From the NCBI RefSeq assembly GCF_002072185.1, contig NZ_MVIW01000020.1, forward strand, positions 1-57,698: a stretch of DNA of 57,698 nt, written 5' to 3'. How positions within the stretch are numbered: the stretch's first letter is position 1; each line of letters begins with the position of its first letter. This document shows positions 35,963 to 45,443 of this stretch, in pieces. Made by a program: the position numbers and the translations under genes. The notes under the pieces are model-generated. The model searched no databases. It was not told the DNA's origin and saw nothing but the letters and a program-made list of their open reading frames with translations. This stretch comes from Actinomyces denticolens (GTDB taxonomy: Bacteria > Actinomycetota > Actinomycetes > Actinomycetales > Actinomycetaceae).

Positions 35963-36834
35963 GCGCCACCGCATCGACCACGCCCGCGATCGAGCGGCCG
36001 AGCAGGAAGCACTCCTGGGGCGAGATCGCCTCGACATTCGGCATCGTCCTCATCGTCATCTATTGCCTGGCGCCCTTCTACTGGATGCTCGTCTCCTCCC
36101 TGCGCCCGGACACCGAGATCTTCGACAACTCCTGGTGGCCCGCGCACCCCTCCCTGGAGAACTACAAATCGGTCTTCTCCTCGGGGAACTACTTCGGGCA
36201 GGGCCTGCTCAACTCGCTCATCGTGTCCGTCGTCGTCACGATCGTCGCGCTGGCCGTGGCCACGTTCACCTCCTACGCCCTGGCCCGACTGGACTTCCGG
36301 GGCAAGGGGATCCTCCTCATCATCGTGCTGGCGACCTCCATGTTCCCCCTCGTGGCGATCATGGTGCCGCTGCTGAAGAACTTCACCGACTGGGGCTGGA
36401 TCAACACCTACCAGGCGATGATCGTCCCCGACCTGTCCTTCTCGCTGCCCCTGGCGGTGTGGAACCTGACGAGCTTCTTCCGCCAGATGCCCCAGGAGCT
36501 CGAGCAGTCCGCCATGGTGGACGGCTGCACCCCCGGCCAGGCCTTCCGCAGGGTCATCCTGCCGATCGCCGCCCCCGGCATCTTCACCACCGCGATCATC
36601 ATCTTCATCGGCGCCTGGAACGAGTTCCTCGTGGCCGTCACGATGATCAACAAGCCGACCATGCAGCCGGCCACGGTGCTGCTGTCCAAGTTCACCGGCG
36701 ACTCGCAGTTCAACACTCCCTTCGGCTCCCAGATGGCCGCCGGCGTCATCATGACGATCCCGCTGATCATCATGGTGCTGCTCTTCCAGCGCCGGATCGT
36801 CGCAGGCCTGGCCGCAGGCGGTCTCAAGCAGTGA
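35959..36834 (+). CDS. Sugar ABC transporter permease (MalG-like)
   Basis: This 291-residue second permease has six helices and the EAA-type loop ELEQSAMVDGCTPGQAFRRV, followed by ILPIAAPGIFTTAII. The 4-base ATGA overlap with the first permease means coupled translation and a 1:1 complex. A strong hairpin 30 bases after the stop closes the operon, so no ATPase gene follows; such importers often share one housekeeping ATPase (MsiK/MsmX type), which is inferred here. Confidence 0.93.
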   Translation: MSATASTTPAIERPSRKHSWGEIASTFGIVLIVIYCLAPFYWMLVSSLRPDTEIFDNSWWPAHPSLENYKSVFSSGNYFGQGLLNSLIVSVVVTIVALAVATFTSYALARLDFRGKGILLIIVLATSMFPLVAIMVPLLKNFTDWGWINTYQAMIVPDLSFSLPLAVWNLTSFFRQMPQELEQSAMVDGCTPGQAFRRVILPIAAPGIFTTAIIIFIGAWNEFLVAVTMINKPTMQPATVLLSKFTGDSQFNTPFGSQMAAGVIMTIPLIIMVLLFQRRIVAGLAAGGLKQ

Positions 36835-36864
36835 ACGCCTGAAGCGCCCCGTCGGCTCGGACCG

Positions 36865-36904
36865 CGCCCGGCCCGCCGCCCCGCTGGGGGAGGCGGGCCG
36901 GGCG
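36865..36904 (+). terminator. Terminator of the sugar ABC operon
   Basis: A perfect 13-bp stem (36865-36877 with 36892-36904). The loop contains CCCC and GGGG that can extend the pairing. It may also serve the convergent acetyltransferase gene. Confidence 0.8.
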
Positions 36905-36978
36905 GCCTTCCCGGGCGGCCGCTCGCCGTGGGCCCGGGCGGGAGCCGACAGCGCCGCCTCGCGGCGCCGCGGGGGCCC

Positions 36979-37656
36979 TCAGCGGCGCGGAGCGAAGGTG
37001 GAATCGTCCAGGCGGCGGATGACGCGCGCGGGATTGCCCACCGCCAGCGAGTAGGGCGGCAGGTCCCTGGTGACGACGGCGCCCGCCCCCACCACGCAGC
37101 CCTCGCCGATCGTTACGCCCGGGCAGACGATGACGCCGCCGCCCAGCCACACGTTGTCCCCGATGGTGATCGGGTCGGCAGCCTCCAGGCCCGCCCGGCG
37201 GGCCGTCGGCTCCAGGGGGTGGACCGGGGTGAGCAGCTGGACGCCCGGCCCGATCTGGCAGTGCGCGCCGATGCGGATCTCGGCGACGTCGAGGGCCACG
37301 AGCCCGTAGTTCGCGAAGGTGCCCTCGCCGACCGTGATCCGGTCGCCGTAGTCCACGCGCACCGGCGGAAGCAGTTTGCAGCCGGGGCCCAGGCCCGGGA
37401 TCGCGGCGCGCAGGTGCTCCTCGGCCCCCGGCTCGCCGAGGTTGAAGGTCTCCTCGTAGAGGTGGAGGGCGCGGCGCGCGGCCGCGGAGATGCGGGAGTT
37501 CTCCGGATCATCGGCCACGTACCAGTCCCCGGCGATCATGCGCTCGCGGTTGGAGCGGTCGTCCCCGACGAGGAAGGGGGCGGCCTCGGGGAAGCGCGCG
37601 GAAGTCCCGGCGTGGTCGGGTCCGCCGCTCGGCGTGGTGCTCTGGGTGTCCGGCAT
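36979..37656 (-). CDS. Sugar O-acetyltransferase (maltose acetyltransferase family)
   Basis: This 225-residue protein has an N-terminal Maa domain (RERMIAGDWYVADDPE, about 37-52) and a left-handed beta-helix of hexapeptide repeats. The repeats carry TFANYGLVALDVAEIRIG, the catalytic His segment LLTPVHPLE, and a GNPARVIRRL ending. Such enzymes acetylate maltose, glucose or galactosides with acetyl-CoA, possibly to detoxify surplus sugar. It faces the sugar importer across a shared terminator region. Confidence 0.9.
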   Translation of the reverse strand: MPDTQSTTPSGGPDHAGTSARFPEAAPFLVGDDRSNRERMIAGDWYVADDPENSRISAAARRALHLYEETFNLGEPGAEEHLRAAIPGLGPGCKLLPPVRVDYGDRITVGEGTFANYGLVALDVAEIRIGAHCQIGPGVQLLTPVHPLEPTARRAGLEAADPITIGDNVWLGGGVIVCPGVTIGEGCVVGAGAVVTRDLPPYSLAVGNPARVIRRLDDSTFAPRR

Positions 37657-37727
37657 GGGGCCGAGCCTAGCGAGCGGCGGCCCGATCCCGCCTGGGACCG
37701 GGCCGCCGTGCCTGGGGCGGGAGGGCG

Positions 37728-38396
37728 CTACTGCTGCCAGGTGAGCACCACCCTGCGGTTGGCGGCCTTGCCCTCCTCGGAGGCGGAGCCGTCCTCCTTG
37801 GTCTCCGAGGCGGCCGGCTCCGTCTCGCCCTTGCCGGACGCCGTCACCTTGAGTCCCGGGGACTTCGAGGTGAGGTAGTCGGCCACCGCCTGGGCGCGCT
37901 GCTCGGACAGCGTCTGGTTGTGCGCGTCGTCGGCCACGGAGTCCGTGTGCCCCACCACGGTCACCTCGGCCGGCGCCGTGCCCGCCCAGCCGGTGACGAT
38001 CGAGTCGAGGACCTGGGCGGCACGCGGCGTGAGCGTCGCGGAGTCGACGTCGAAGGTGACGTCGTTGGACAGCGTCGCCGTGGTCGTATTGCCGACCGTG
38101 CTCGTGCTCACCGCCCCATCGGCGCTGGCCACCGGGGCGATGATGTCCAGCACCGGCGGGGCGAAGTCGAGCACCGGGGCGGCGATGTTCGTGACGGTCG
38201 AGGCGGTCTCCGGGGGCGCCGCCTGGGTGAGCGAGGGCAGGGTCGAGGCCTTGGGCGAGTACTTCGAGGAATCGTCGTCGCTCGGGGTGGGTGTGGCCGC
38301 GCTCGCGGCGCCCCCGAGGGCCAGCGCCCCCGCGAGGGCGACGGCGCAGGCCGCCGCGCGCAGTGATGCCCGATGGGCCGGGGCGGGGGCGCTCAT
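37728..38396 (-). CDS. Secreted OmpA-domain protein
   Basis: This 222-residue protein has a signal peptide (residues about 12-32, ALAGALALGGAASA). A Ser/Thr/Pro region follows, then a C-terminal OmpA-like domain (from VTFDVDSATLTPRAAQVL) with VVGHTDSVADDAHNQTLSEQRA and the ANRRVVL signature. OmpA-type domains bind peptidoglycan non-covalently, so it should sit in the wall of this Gram-positive cell. It starts by an ATGA overlap with the upstream lipoprotein gene, so they are coupled and probably act together. Confidence 0.85.
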   Translation of the reverse strand: MSAPAPAHRASLRAAACAVALAGALALGGAASAATPTPSDDDSSKYSPKASTLPSLTQAAPPETASTVTNIAAPVLDFAPPVLDIIAPVASADGAVSTSTVGNTTTATLSNDVTFDVDSATLTPRAAQVLDSIVTGWAGTAPAEVTVVGHTDSVADDAHNQTLSEQRAQAVADYLTSKSPGLKVTASGKGETEPAASETKEDGSASEEGKAANRRVVLTWQQ

Positions 38397-39118
38397 CGTG
38401 TCACCGTCGCGTTGCTGAAGGTCCCGGCTCCCGGGATCGAGACATCCACCGTGGTCACACCGTCGGGCAGGGCGGCGAAGGAGGTCTGGAAGACCATCGT
38501 CCTGCCCTCCCCGACGAATGCCGAGCTGAGATTCCCCGAGCACAGGCAGCCCCCGGCGGTGTCATAGGCGGCGCGGTACACCTTCTGATTCGCGGTGTCG
38601 GTGATGTAGACGCCGTCGGTGTTATGGCTCTCTCCCGAGTCCTCGGACTTGTGGCCGGTGGAATCGATGGGGTACTTGCTCTCGCCGTCGGAGAAGAAAT
38701 CAGAGGCCTGCCAGCGATTGCTCCCACCAGTGCCGTTGTTCGTCGCGGAGAAGAGCACGGTGGTGACGGAGCCGCTGACGGTCACGGCATTGAGGGTGAC
38801 GGTCAGCGGGGTGCCGCTGTCCGTGGTGGTGCGCGAGTCGATGGAGGGCAGCTCGGTGGAGACATCGATGGGCTTGTCCGCGCCGACGTTCGCCGCGGTC
38901 AGATCGAGAACCTGGGCGACTGCCGGGTCCACGGGCTGAGCCTGAGCGGTATCGGAGACGGCGTCGTCCTTGCCGCCGATATCGCAGGCCCCCAGGCCGG
39001 TCGCGCTGAGCGCCGTGATGAGGGCGACCCCCATGAGGGCGCGGCGGTGCCGCCTGGGGGCGGGACGGGATACGGCGGCCGGGTCGCTGCCGGGCGCGGG
39101 CTGGTCGATGCGGTTCAT
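38393..39118 (-). CDS. Lipoprotein of unknown function
   Basis: This 241-residue protein begins with an Arg-rich n-region, a hydrophobic stretch and the lipobox LGAC (Cys near residue 43). The mature part has a beta-rich region with SVTTVLFSATNNG, and a CLCSG motif late in the sequence. I recognise no family. GAGGAGGA is 6 bases before the ATG at 39118; an upstream in-frame start has no such site. It is coupled to the OmpA-domain gene. A surface anchor for that partner is a reasonable guess only. Confidence 0.75.
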   Translation of the reverse strand: MNRIDQPAPGSDPAAVSRPAPRRHRRALMGVALITALSATGLGACDIGGKDDAVSDTAQAQPVDPAVAQVLDLTAANVGADKPIDVSTELPSIDSRTTTDSGTPLTVTLNAVTVSGSVTTVLFSATNNGTGGSNRWQASDFFSDGESKYPIDSTGHKSEDSGESHNTDGVYITDTANQKVYRAAYDTAGGCLCSGNLSSAFVGEGRTMVFQTSFAALPDGVTTVDVSIPGAGTFSNATVTR

Positions 39119-39219
39119 GATTCCTCCTCTAGTGTGCGGCGCGCAGTGATTCTCAGTGAATCGTGCTCTCGTTCTGTCTTCGCTGCTGCGCTGATGCCTT
39201 GAGATTAGGAGAATGGCGC

Positions 39220-39298
39220 GGAATCGGATATGGGAAGGATGCTCCGATTCCACGGGCAGTCCCCAACTCCACGGGGACTGCCCATCCGCTCCCCGTGG
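39220..39298 (+). promoter_or_regulatory. Hairpin-rich leader of the alpha-glucosidase gene
   Basis: Three inverted repeats follow each other: GGAATCGGA/TCCGATTCC (39220-39228, 39243-39251), GGGCAGTCCCC/GGGGACTGCCC (39254-39264, 39273-39283) and CCACGGGG/CCCCGTGG (39269-39276, 39291-39298). The last two share bases 39269-39283 and cannot form together, the layout of an attenuator. Confidence 0.45.
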
Positions 39299-39408
39299 AG
39301 CCGCCCGGTGGCCCCGTGATCGACGGCGCTCCGCGCGGGCCCGGTGCTCACGCGCTCCCGCGCCTCGAAACGCTGCGCCTCCGCGCTGATCGCGGCAGAA
39401 TCGCCTCC

Positions 39409-41265
39409 ATGAGCTTCCCTCCGATCGTCACCTCGCCCCGGCATGTCGGCCTGGACGCCGACTGGTGGCGCCACGCCGTCGTCTACCAGATCTACCCCCG
39501 CTCCTTCCAGGACACCAACGGCGACGGCGTCGGGGACATCCCCGGCATCACCGAGCGCCTGGACTACCTCGACGCCCTGGGCGTCGATGTCGTCTGGCTC
39601 AGCCCCGTCTACCGCTCCCCGCAGGACGACAACGGCTACGACATCTCCGACTACCACGACATCGACCCGGTCTTCGGCGCGCTGGCCGATCTCGACGCGC
39701 TCATCGCCGGCCTGCACGCCCGCGGGATGAGGCTCGTCATGGACCTCGTCGTCAACCACACGAGCGACGAGCACCCCTGGTTCGCCGAGTCGCGCGCCTC
39801 CAGGGACTCGGCCAAGCGCGACTGGTACATCTGGCGGCCCGCCCGCCGGGTGCCGGGCCTGGAGCCCGGGCGGCCCGGCACCGAGCCCACCAACTGGGGC
39901 TCCTTCTTCTCCGGGCCCGCCTGGGAGTGGGACGAGGAGTCCGGTGAGTTCTACCTGCACCTCTTCTCCCGCAAGCAGCCGGACCTCAACTGGGAGAACC
40001 CGGAGGTGCGCCGCGCCGTGCACGAGATGATGACCTGGTGGCTGGACCGCGGCGTCGACGGCTTCCGCATGGACGTCATCAACCTCATCTCCAAGACCTA
40101 CCCGCTGGCCGATGGGGACCAGGGGCCGGGAGACCTGTTCGGGGACGGGTTCCACGCCGTCGCCAACGGGCCGAGGATCCATGAGTTCCTCGCCGAGATG
40201 AACCGGGAGGTCCTCGCCCCGCGCCCCGGTCACATCATCACCGTGGGGGAGACCCCCGGGGTTCGCCTGTCCGACGGGCCGCTGTACACGGGCTCCGATA
40301 GGGGCGAGCTGGACATGGTGTTCCAGTTCGAGCACGTGGGGCTCGCCGATGGGCCCGGCGGGAAGTTCGACGCCGTCCCCGTGGACCATGTGGCGCTCAA
40401 GGCCAACCTCGCCTCCTGGCAGGCCGCCTTGGCCCCCGAGGAGGACGAGGACGGGGCGCTGACGGAGCGCGGCTGGAACTCGAACTACTGGGACAACCAC
40501 GACCAGCCCCGCGCCGTCTCCCGCTTCGGGGACAACCACCACCGCCTGCGGGCGATGAGCGCCAAGACCCTGGCCTCCATCCTGCACATGCACCGCGGTA
40601 CGCCCTACATCTACCAGGGCGAGGAGCTGGGCATGACGAACACCGTCTTCCCGGACATCTCCTCCTTCCGCGACCTGGAGTCCCTCAACCACTACCGGGA
40701 GCGCGTCGCCGCCGGGGACGACCCCGGCGCCGTCGTCAACAGCCTGCGCACGAACTCCCGCGACAACGCCCGCACGCCCGTGCAATGGGAGCCGCGCCCG
40801 GGCGCGGGCTTCACCACCGGGGAGCCGTGGATCCCCATCGCCCCCAACGTCGACGAGGTCAACGCCGCCGGCCAGGTGGGGGTCCCGGGCAGCGTCTTCG
40901 AGCACCACCGCGCACTCATCTCCCTGCGGCACGCGGAGCCCGCGATGGCACTGGGGACCTTCCGGCTCCTCGACGCCGCCAGCCCCGACACCTGGGTCAT
41001 CCTGCGCTCCTGGAAGGGGACCGACGGCGCCGTGCGCCGGCTCCTCCTCCTGGCCGCCTACGGCCGCACGCCCCTGGACCTGACCGAGGGCGGCGCCCTG
41101 CGGGCGAGGCTCGCGGCGGAGGGCCTTGACCTGGGGGAGTGGGCCGACGCCGAGCGCGTGCTCCTCGCCTCCCTGCCCGCGGATCAGGCGGGAGTCCTCG
41201 GCCGAGGAGTCCCCGACCGCCTGGATGCCTGGGACTCCCTCATCCTGCGCCGCACCGGTCGCTGA
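39409..41265 (+). CDS. GH13 alpha-glucosidase / oligo-1,6-glucosidase
   Basis: This 618-residue glycoside hydrolase cleaves alpha-glucosides such as isomaltooligosaccharides or maltose. The conserved regions are visible: DLVVNHTSDEHPWF, GVDGFRMDVIN (nucleophile Asp222), ITVGETPG (acid/base Glu281) and WDNHDQPRAVSRFGD (Asp365). The VIN after the nucleophile fits the oligo-1,6-glucosidase branch. No secretion signal is present, so it works in the cytoplasm on imported sugars. No ribosome-binding site precedes the ATG; CAGAAT 7 bases upstream could be the -10 of a leaderless mRNA. Confidence 0.92.
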   Translation: MSFPPIVTSPRHVGLDADWWRHAVVYQIYPRSFQDTNGDGVGDIPGITERLDYLDALGVDVVWLSPVYRSPQDDNGYDISDYHDIDPVFGALADLDALIAGLHARGMRLVMDLVVNHTSDEHPWFAESRASRDSAKRDWYIWRPARRVPGLEPGRPGTEPTNWGSFFSGPAWEWDEESGEFYLHLFSRKQPDLNWENPEVRRAVHEMMTWWLDRGVDGFRMDVINLISKTYPLADGDQGPGDLFGDGFHAVANGPRIHEFLAEMNREVLAPRPGHIITVGETPGVRLSDGPLYTGSDRGELDMVFQFEHVGLADGPGGKFDAVPVDHVALKANLASWQAALAPEEDEDGALTERGWNSNYWDNHDQPRAVSRFGDNHHRLRAMSAKTLASILHMHRGTPYIYQGEELGMTNTVFPDISSFRDLESLNHYRERVAAGDDPGAVVNSLRTNSRDNARTPVQWEPRPGAGFTTGEPWIPIAPNVDEVNAAGQVGVPGSVFEHHRALISLRHAEPAMALGTFRLLDAASPDTWVILRSWKGTDGAVRRLLLLAAYGRTPLDLTEGGALRARLAAEGLDLGEWADAERVLLASLPADQAGVLGRGVPDRLDAWDSLILRRTGR

Positions 41266-41300
41266 AGAGGATCCGCCCCGCGTAGCGAGGGCTCGGCCCG

Positions 41301-41377
41301 CAGATACCGTCTCACCCCGGCGTTGCGCCCTCGAACTACGAGGATGAGGGCGCAACGCCGGGGTGAGACGGTATCTG
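41301..41377. repeat. Dispersed palindromic element, copy 2 (perfect 32-bp stem)
   Basis: Left arm 41301-41332 and right arm 41346-41377 are exact complements (32 of 32) around the loop GAACTACGAGGAT. It lies between two convergent genes and so may terminate both. Outer (CAGATACCGTCTC) and inner (TTGCGCCCTC) segments and the loop are shared with copies near 15.4 and 51.65 kb. Confidence 0.85.
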
Positions 41378-41424
41378 GGCCAGTGATTCCGCGGGGAACG
41401 GCCCAGCCCCCGACCCCGGGCGGT

Positions 41425-42714
41425 TCAGGAAGGACTCGGCCGCGTGATCCGGCAGGCGGCCCAGCACGCCGCGAGAAGCGGCGGCAGGATCCAGACCGGC
41501 CCCTGGGTGATCTCCCAGACGAACACCGCCCCGAAGACGGGCGCGCGCTGCGTGACCGCGAGGGTCGTCCCGGCGCCCATGAGGGCCGCCGCCGGGACGC
41601 TCGGGGACATCCCCGCCAGGTTCAGCCCGACGGCGATCGCGGCCCCGCCGCTGGCCCCCAGGGCGAAGGAGGGCGCCAGCAGCCCGCCTGTGGCTCCCGC
41701 TCCGAGTGTCGCCCCGGTGAGGAGCGGCTTGAGGACGACGACGCCGAGCAGCGCCACGAGCGCGGCGGGCACGGCGGGCGAGGCGAGCGCCCCCTGGAAG
41801 GCGTCGCGGCCATTGCCGGGCAGTTCGGGCAGCCACAGGGAGGTCGTGCCCGTGGCCAGGCCGGCGCCTCCGATCGTCAGGGGCAGGCTCCAGGAGTCCG
41901 GCAGCCGGTGCGCCTTGCACCACGTCCAGACGCGGGCCGCCAGCCATCCGAGGATCGCTGCCACCGGGACCGCCATGAGGCAGGCCAGGAGGGTCTGCGC
42001 GGTGAGAGGGGCGGCGGGCATCACCAGACTCGGCCTCCCTCCCGAGCGCCACCAGGAGACCACCGTCGCCAGGGCGCTCAGCGGCACCGCGAGGAGCGCG
42101 CCGCGCCGCCGCATCCCGGTCAGCATGACGATCTCGACGGCGTAGGCGGCCCCGCCCAGCGGCGCGTTGTACATGGCCGCCAGTCCCGCCCCCGCCGCGG
42201 AGGCGATGAGTACCGGCACCCAGGCCCGGTCGATCCGCAGGATCGTGGACAGGCGCAGGGCGATGGCCCCCGCCGCCAGTCGTGGGGCGCCCTCGCGCCC
42301 CACCGAGTTGCCCGCGCCGACGGTGAGGACCTGCACGGCGGCGTCGCCGAAGGGGCGCAGCACACCCATGCGGCGCGAGGGCGAGCCGGGGGCGCCGGAG
42401 TCGGCGACGACCTGCTCCACGCTCACCACCCCGCCGGTGGAGCGCTCCCACCACCACAGGGCGCCCGCGAGGAGACCGCCCAGGGCGGGCGCCGCGATAC
42501 GGCGCCAGGCGGGCGCGGCCGCCACTCGTTCCGGCAGCGAGCCCTCCTCGACTCCGTAGAACAGCCACTCGAAGCCCTCGAGCAGGTAGGCCATGGCGAT
42601 GCCGATGAGGCCCGCCGCCGCGCCCGAGAGCACCAGCGCGCCGAGAAGCCTGGCAGCCCTCGGCGGCCGGGCACGACCGGCGGCATCAGGGCGCGGGGAA
42701 CAAGCGGAGGGCAT
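41425..42714 (-). CDS. ClC-family chloride channel/transporter
   Basis: This 429-residue polytopic protein has the anion-filter motif GNSVGREGAPRLAAGAIA (family GREGP, here GREGA) and LIASAAGAGLAAMYNAPLGG. The C-terminal half repeats the fold with GATGGLLAPSFALGA. A Tyr-bearing final helix cannot be assigned by eye. The ATG at 42714 gives the usual N-terminus; the frame further upstream would overlap pfk. Whether it is a channel or a H+/Cl- exchanger is not decidable. It is convergent with the alpha-glucosidase across copy 2 of the palindrome. Confidence 0.88.
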   Translation of the reverse strand: MPSACSPRPDAAGRARPPRAARLLGALVLSGAAAGLIGIAMAYLLEGFEWLFYGVEEGSLPERVAAAPAWRRIAAPALGGLLAGALWWWERSTGGVVSVEQVVADSGAPGSPSRRMGVLRPFGDAAVQVLTVGAGNSVGREGAPRLAAGAIALRLSTILRIDRAWVPVLIASAAGAGLAAMYNAPLGGAAYAVEIVMLTGMRRRGALLAVPLSALATVVSWWRSGGRPSLVMPAAPLTAQTLLACLMAVPVAAILGWLAARVWTWCKAHRLPDSWSLPLTIGGAGLATGTTSLWLPELPGNGRDAFQGALASPAVPAALVALLGVVVLKPLLTGATLGAGATGGLLAPSFALGASGGAAIAVGLNLAGMSPSVPAAALMGAGTTLAVTQRAPVFGAVFVWEITQGPVWILPPLLAACWAACRITRPSPS

Positions 42715-42763
42715 CGCACCGAGGATAGTGCCGGCCGATGCGCGGACCGGTGACCGACGGCCC

Positions 42764-45166
42764 TCAGTCCTCGGCGGTGGCCGCGGCGTCCACGGCCTCG
42801 CCGAAGTCGGGGACATCGGCCATGGACAGCGGGCCAAGGTCCGAGGAGACCAGGTCCAGGGCCGGGCGCATCCCCAGCCACCACTGATGGCGGGGCCGGC
42901 GGTTGGTCATGTCCAGGTCATCCTCCATGCGCTCCAGGCGGCGGTGGGTGATGCGCCCGCCGGTCAGGCCCACGTAGCTGGAGTGGTCCGTGCCCCTCTC
43001 GAGCTGGTCGGCGAGCAGACCCAGGGCGTGCGCGACGAGCTTGGTGGCCATGAGGCGGTCGAAGGCCGTGGGGTCCCCGCCCTGCTGGAGGTGCCCGATG
43101 ACGGCCTCGCGCACGTCGTACAGGCCCACGCCCTCGGCGGCGAAGATCTTGGCCAGCACATCCGTGGTGTAGTACTCGCTGGCCCGCTCATTGCGGATGA
43201 GCAGGTGGAGCTTCCGCCCGTTCTTGAAGGCCTCCACCATCCGCCTGGAGTCCTCCGCCAGACGCGCCAGCCCGATGCCGCCCTCGTGGAGGTAGACGCC
43301 CTCGGCGCCCGTGGCCAGGCCGCTCATGAAGGACAGGTACCCGCACTTGCGGCCCATCACCTCGGCCACGAAGCAGCGGTGCGAGGCCGCCGCCGATTGC
43401 TTGATCGAGTCCAGGGCGCTGATCGTCGCGTTGAGCGCCGTGTCCGTGCCGATCGACAGCTCGGAGCCGGGCAGGTTGTTGTCGATCGACGCCGGGACGC
43501 ACAGGATGGGGATCTGGAACGCGGGGTAGCGGCCCTTCTCCGTTACCAGGCGGTGCGCGGCCAGGTAGGCGTTGTAGCCGCCGATGACGAGCAGGGCGTC
43601 GATCTCGTGCTTCTCGATGGCCCGGCCCAGGGCGTAGAGCTGCTCGACCTCGGGGACCTCCCGGCGCGTGCCGAGCTCGGCCCCGCCGTCGCCGACCCAG
43701 CCCTCGACGTCGTCCCAGCTGAGCTCGCGCACCTCGCCGTCGAGAAGGCCCGGGAATCCGCCCGCCACGCCCAGCATGGTGAAGCCGTGGTCCAGGCCCA
43801 GGCGGACCGCGGCGCGGGCCGCCGTGTTCATGCCCGGCGCGAGTCCGCCGGCATGGATGATGGCCACCCTCCTGCTGGGGGCGGCCCCGGCGGCGGTGGG
43901 CTCGGGGGGAGTGGACATCGTCTCGAAGATCCGCAGCATCTCGCCGAAACTGCGCCCCCGGGCGGCCACGGCGCCCTCCCAGTCGCCGGCCGCCACCAGG
44001 TCCTTGACCGCGCGCGTGGCCTCGACCTGCTCCATCATCGGCACGGAGCGGATGCGGTTGTGCCGCTCGACCACGATCACCGGCACCGTCTCCGGGGAGG
44101 CCTGAAGGACCTCGCGCGCCGCCTGGCATCCCAGCAGGGTGGACATCCAGCGGTCGTAGGCACTGGGCTTGCCGCCCCGCTGGACGTGCCCGAGGATCGT
44201 CACCCGGGCGTCCTCGCCGAGGCGCTCGGACAGGACCCGCTTGACGTCGTCGGCCGTGATCCGATTGCCGGAGCGGTCAGTGGCGCCCTCGGCGACGATG
44301 ACCATGGACTCGCGCCGCCCCGCCCGTCGGCCCTTGGCGAGCTTGGCGCACATGTCCTCCTCCCAGCCCTCGGCAGGCGGGATCTCGGGGACGAGCACGT
44401 AGTCGCAGCCGCCGGCCACCGCCGCCATCAGCGCCAGGTAGCCGCAGTGGCGGCCCATGACCTCCACCACGAAGGTGCGCTGGTGGGAGGCGGCGGTGGA
44501 GGAGATGTCGTCGATGGCCTCCAGGATGCGGTGCAGGGCCGAGTCGGTGCCGATCGTCATGTCCGCGCCGACGAGGTCGTTGTCGATCGAGCCGACGATC
44601 CCCGCCACCATGAGCGCCGGATGCGCCTGGGCGGTCCGGGCGGTGATGCGCCCGGTCTCGGCGAGCTCGGCCACCAGGCCCGGCCAGTTCTTCCGGAACT
44701 CGTTGGTGCCGGTCAGGGAGCCGTCCCCACCGATGACGATGAGCCGGTCGATGCCGTGCTCCAGGAGGTTGGCAGCGGCGTCGAGCTGCCCGGAGCGCTC
44801 GCGGAACTCCGCGGAGCGGGCGGTGCCGATGATCGTTCCTCCCCGGTGGAGGATCGCGCCCACGGAGTCCCACTCCAGGGGGCGGATGCCCTCGCCGCCG
44901 GCGACGGCCCCGGCCCATCCCTCCATGACGGCGTAGGGCCGGGCGCCCAGGCGCAGCAGTGTGCGCACGGCGGCGCGCACCGCGGCGTTCATGCCCTGGG
45001 CGTCGCCCCCCGAGGTGAGCACCCCGACCCTGATCGGCTCCCCGGCGGGGCCGGTGGGCGCCGTGCCACCGGTCGGATCGCAGGCCACGGAGGCGACGGC
45101 GTCGATCACCGCCTCCTGGGAGGCGGTGGACGGCGGGTGCGGAGCGGTGTTGCCTGCGGCGGTCAT
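42764..45166 (-). CDS. pfkA: 6-phosphofructokinase, double-length (eukaryotic-type tandem)
   Basis: This 800-residue protein consists of two PFK domains in one chain, about 45-420 and 430-770. The N half is catalytic: [48 protein letters not shown] (base Asp) and [12 protein letters not shown]. The C half is degenerate: [14 protein letters not shown] lacks GGDGS, and [17 protein letters not shown] has Asn in place of the catalytic Asp. That is the arrangement of fungal and animal enzymes, where the second half is regulatory. I use the ATG at 45166 because GAGGGAG precedes it; an ATG 15 bases upstream is possible. Confidence 0.93.
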   Translation of the reverse strand: MTAAGNTAPHPPSTASQEAVIDAVASVACDPTGGTAPTGPAGEPIRVGVLTSGGDAQGMNAAVRAAVRTLLRLGARPYAVMEGWAGAVAGGEGIRPLEWDSVGAILHRGGTIIGTARSAEFRERSGQLDAAANLLEHGIDRLIVIGGDGSLTGTNEFRKNWPGLVAELAETGRITARTAQAHPALMVAGIVGSIDNDLVGADMTIGTDSALHRILEAIDDISSTAASHQRTFVVEVMGRHCGYLALMAAVAGGCDYVLVPEIPPAEGWEEDMCAKLAKGRRAGRRESMVIVAEGATDRSGNRITADDVKRVLSERLGEDARVTILGHVQRGGKPSAYDRWMSTLLGCQAAREVLQASPETVPVIVVERHNRIRSVPMMEQVEATRAVKDLVAAGDWEGAVAARGRSFGEMLRIFETMSTPPEPTAAGAAPSRRVAIIHAGGLAPGMNTAARAAVRLGLDHGFTMLGVAGGFPGLLDGEVRELSWDDVEGWVGDGGAELGTRREVPEVEQLYALGRAIEKHEIDALLVIGGYNAYLAAHRLVTEKGRYPAFQIPILCVPASIDNNLPGSELSIGTDTALNATISALDSIKQSAAASHRCFVAEVMGRKCGYLSFMSGLATGAEGVYLHEGGIGLARLAEDSRRMVEAFKNGRKLHLLIRNERASEYYTTDVLAKIFAAEGVGLYDVREAVIGHLQQGGDPTAFDRLMATKLVAHALGLLADQLERGTDHSSYVGLTGGRITHRRLERMEDDLDMTNRRPRHQWWLGMRPALDLVSSDLGPLSMADVPDFGEAVDAAATAED

Positions 45167-45443
45167 GGGACTCCCTCTCATGCGGTCCGGCTGCGGCCCG
45201 GTCCTGTCCGGCCCAGTCCGGTCGGCCTCTATTGTGTCCCGCGCGAGGGGCCTGCGTCACACCGATGACGCGCCGTCCTCATCATCGGGGCACGAGCTGT
45301 TCGCCGACCGGCCCCCAGGACTCGCGGTCGATCCTCAGCCGCGCCGCCCCGCCCCGCGATACCCTCAGGCCAGGGCCCCGGCGGGCCCCGGGGCAGGCCG
45401 GCGCCCGACGAGAGCCGATACCCGCGCGAAAGGACACCGCCTC

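Noticed and set aside
42593-45268. 891-codon plus-strand open frame antisense to pfkA
   Set aside because: A by-product of GC-rich codons on the other strand; no ribosome-binding site or motif.
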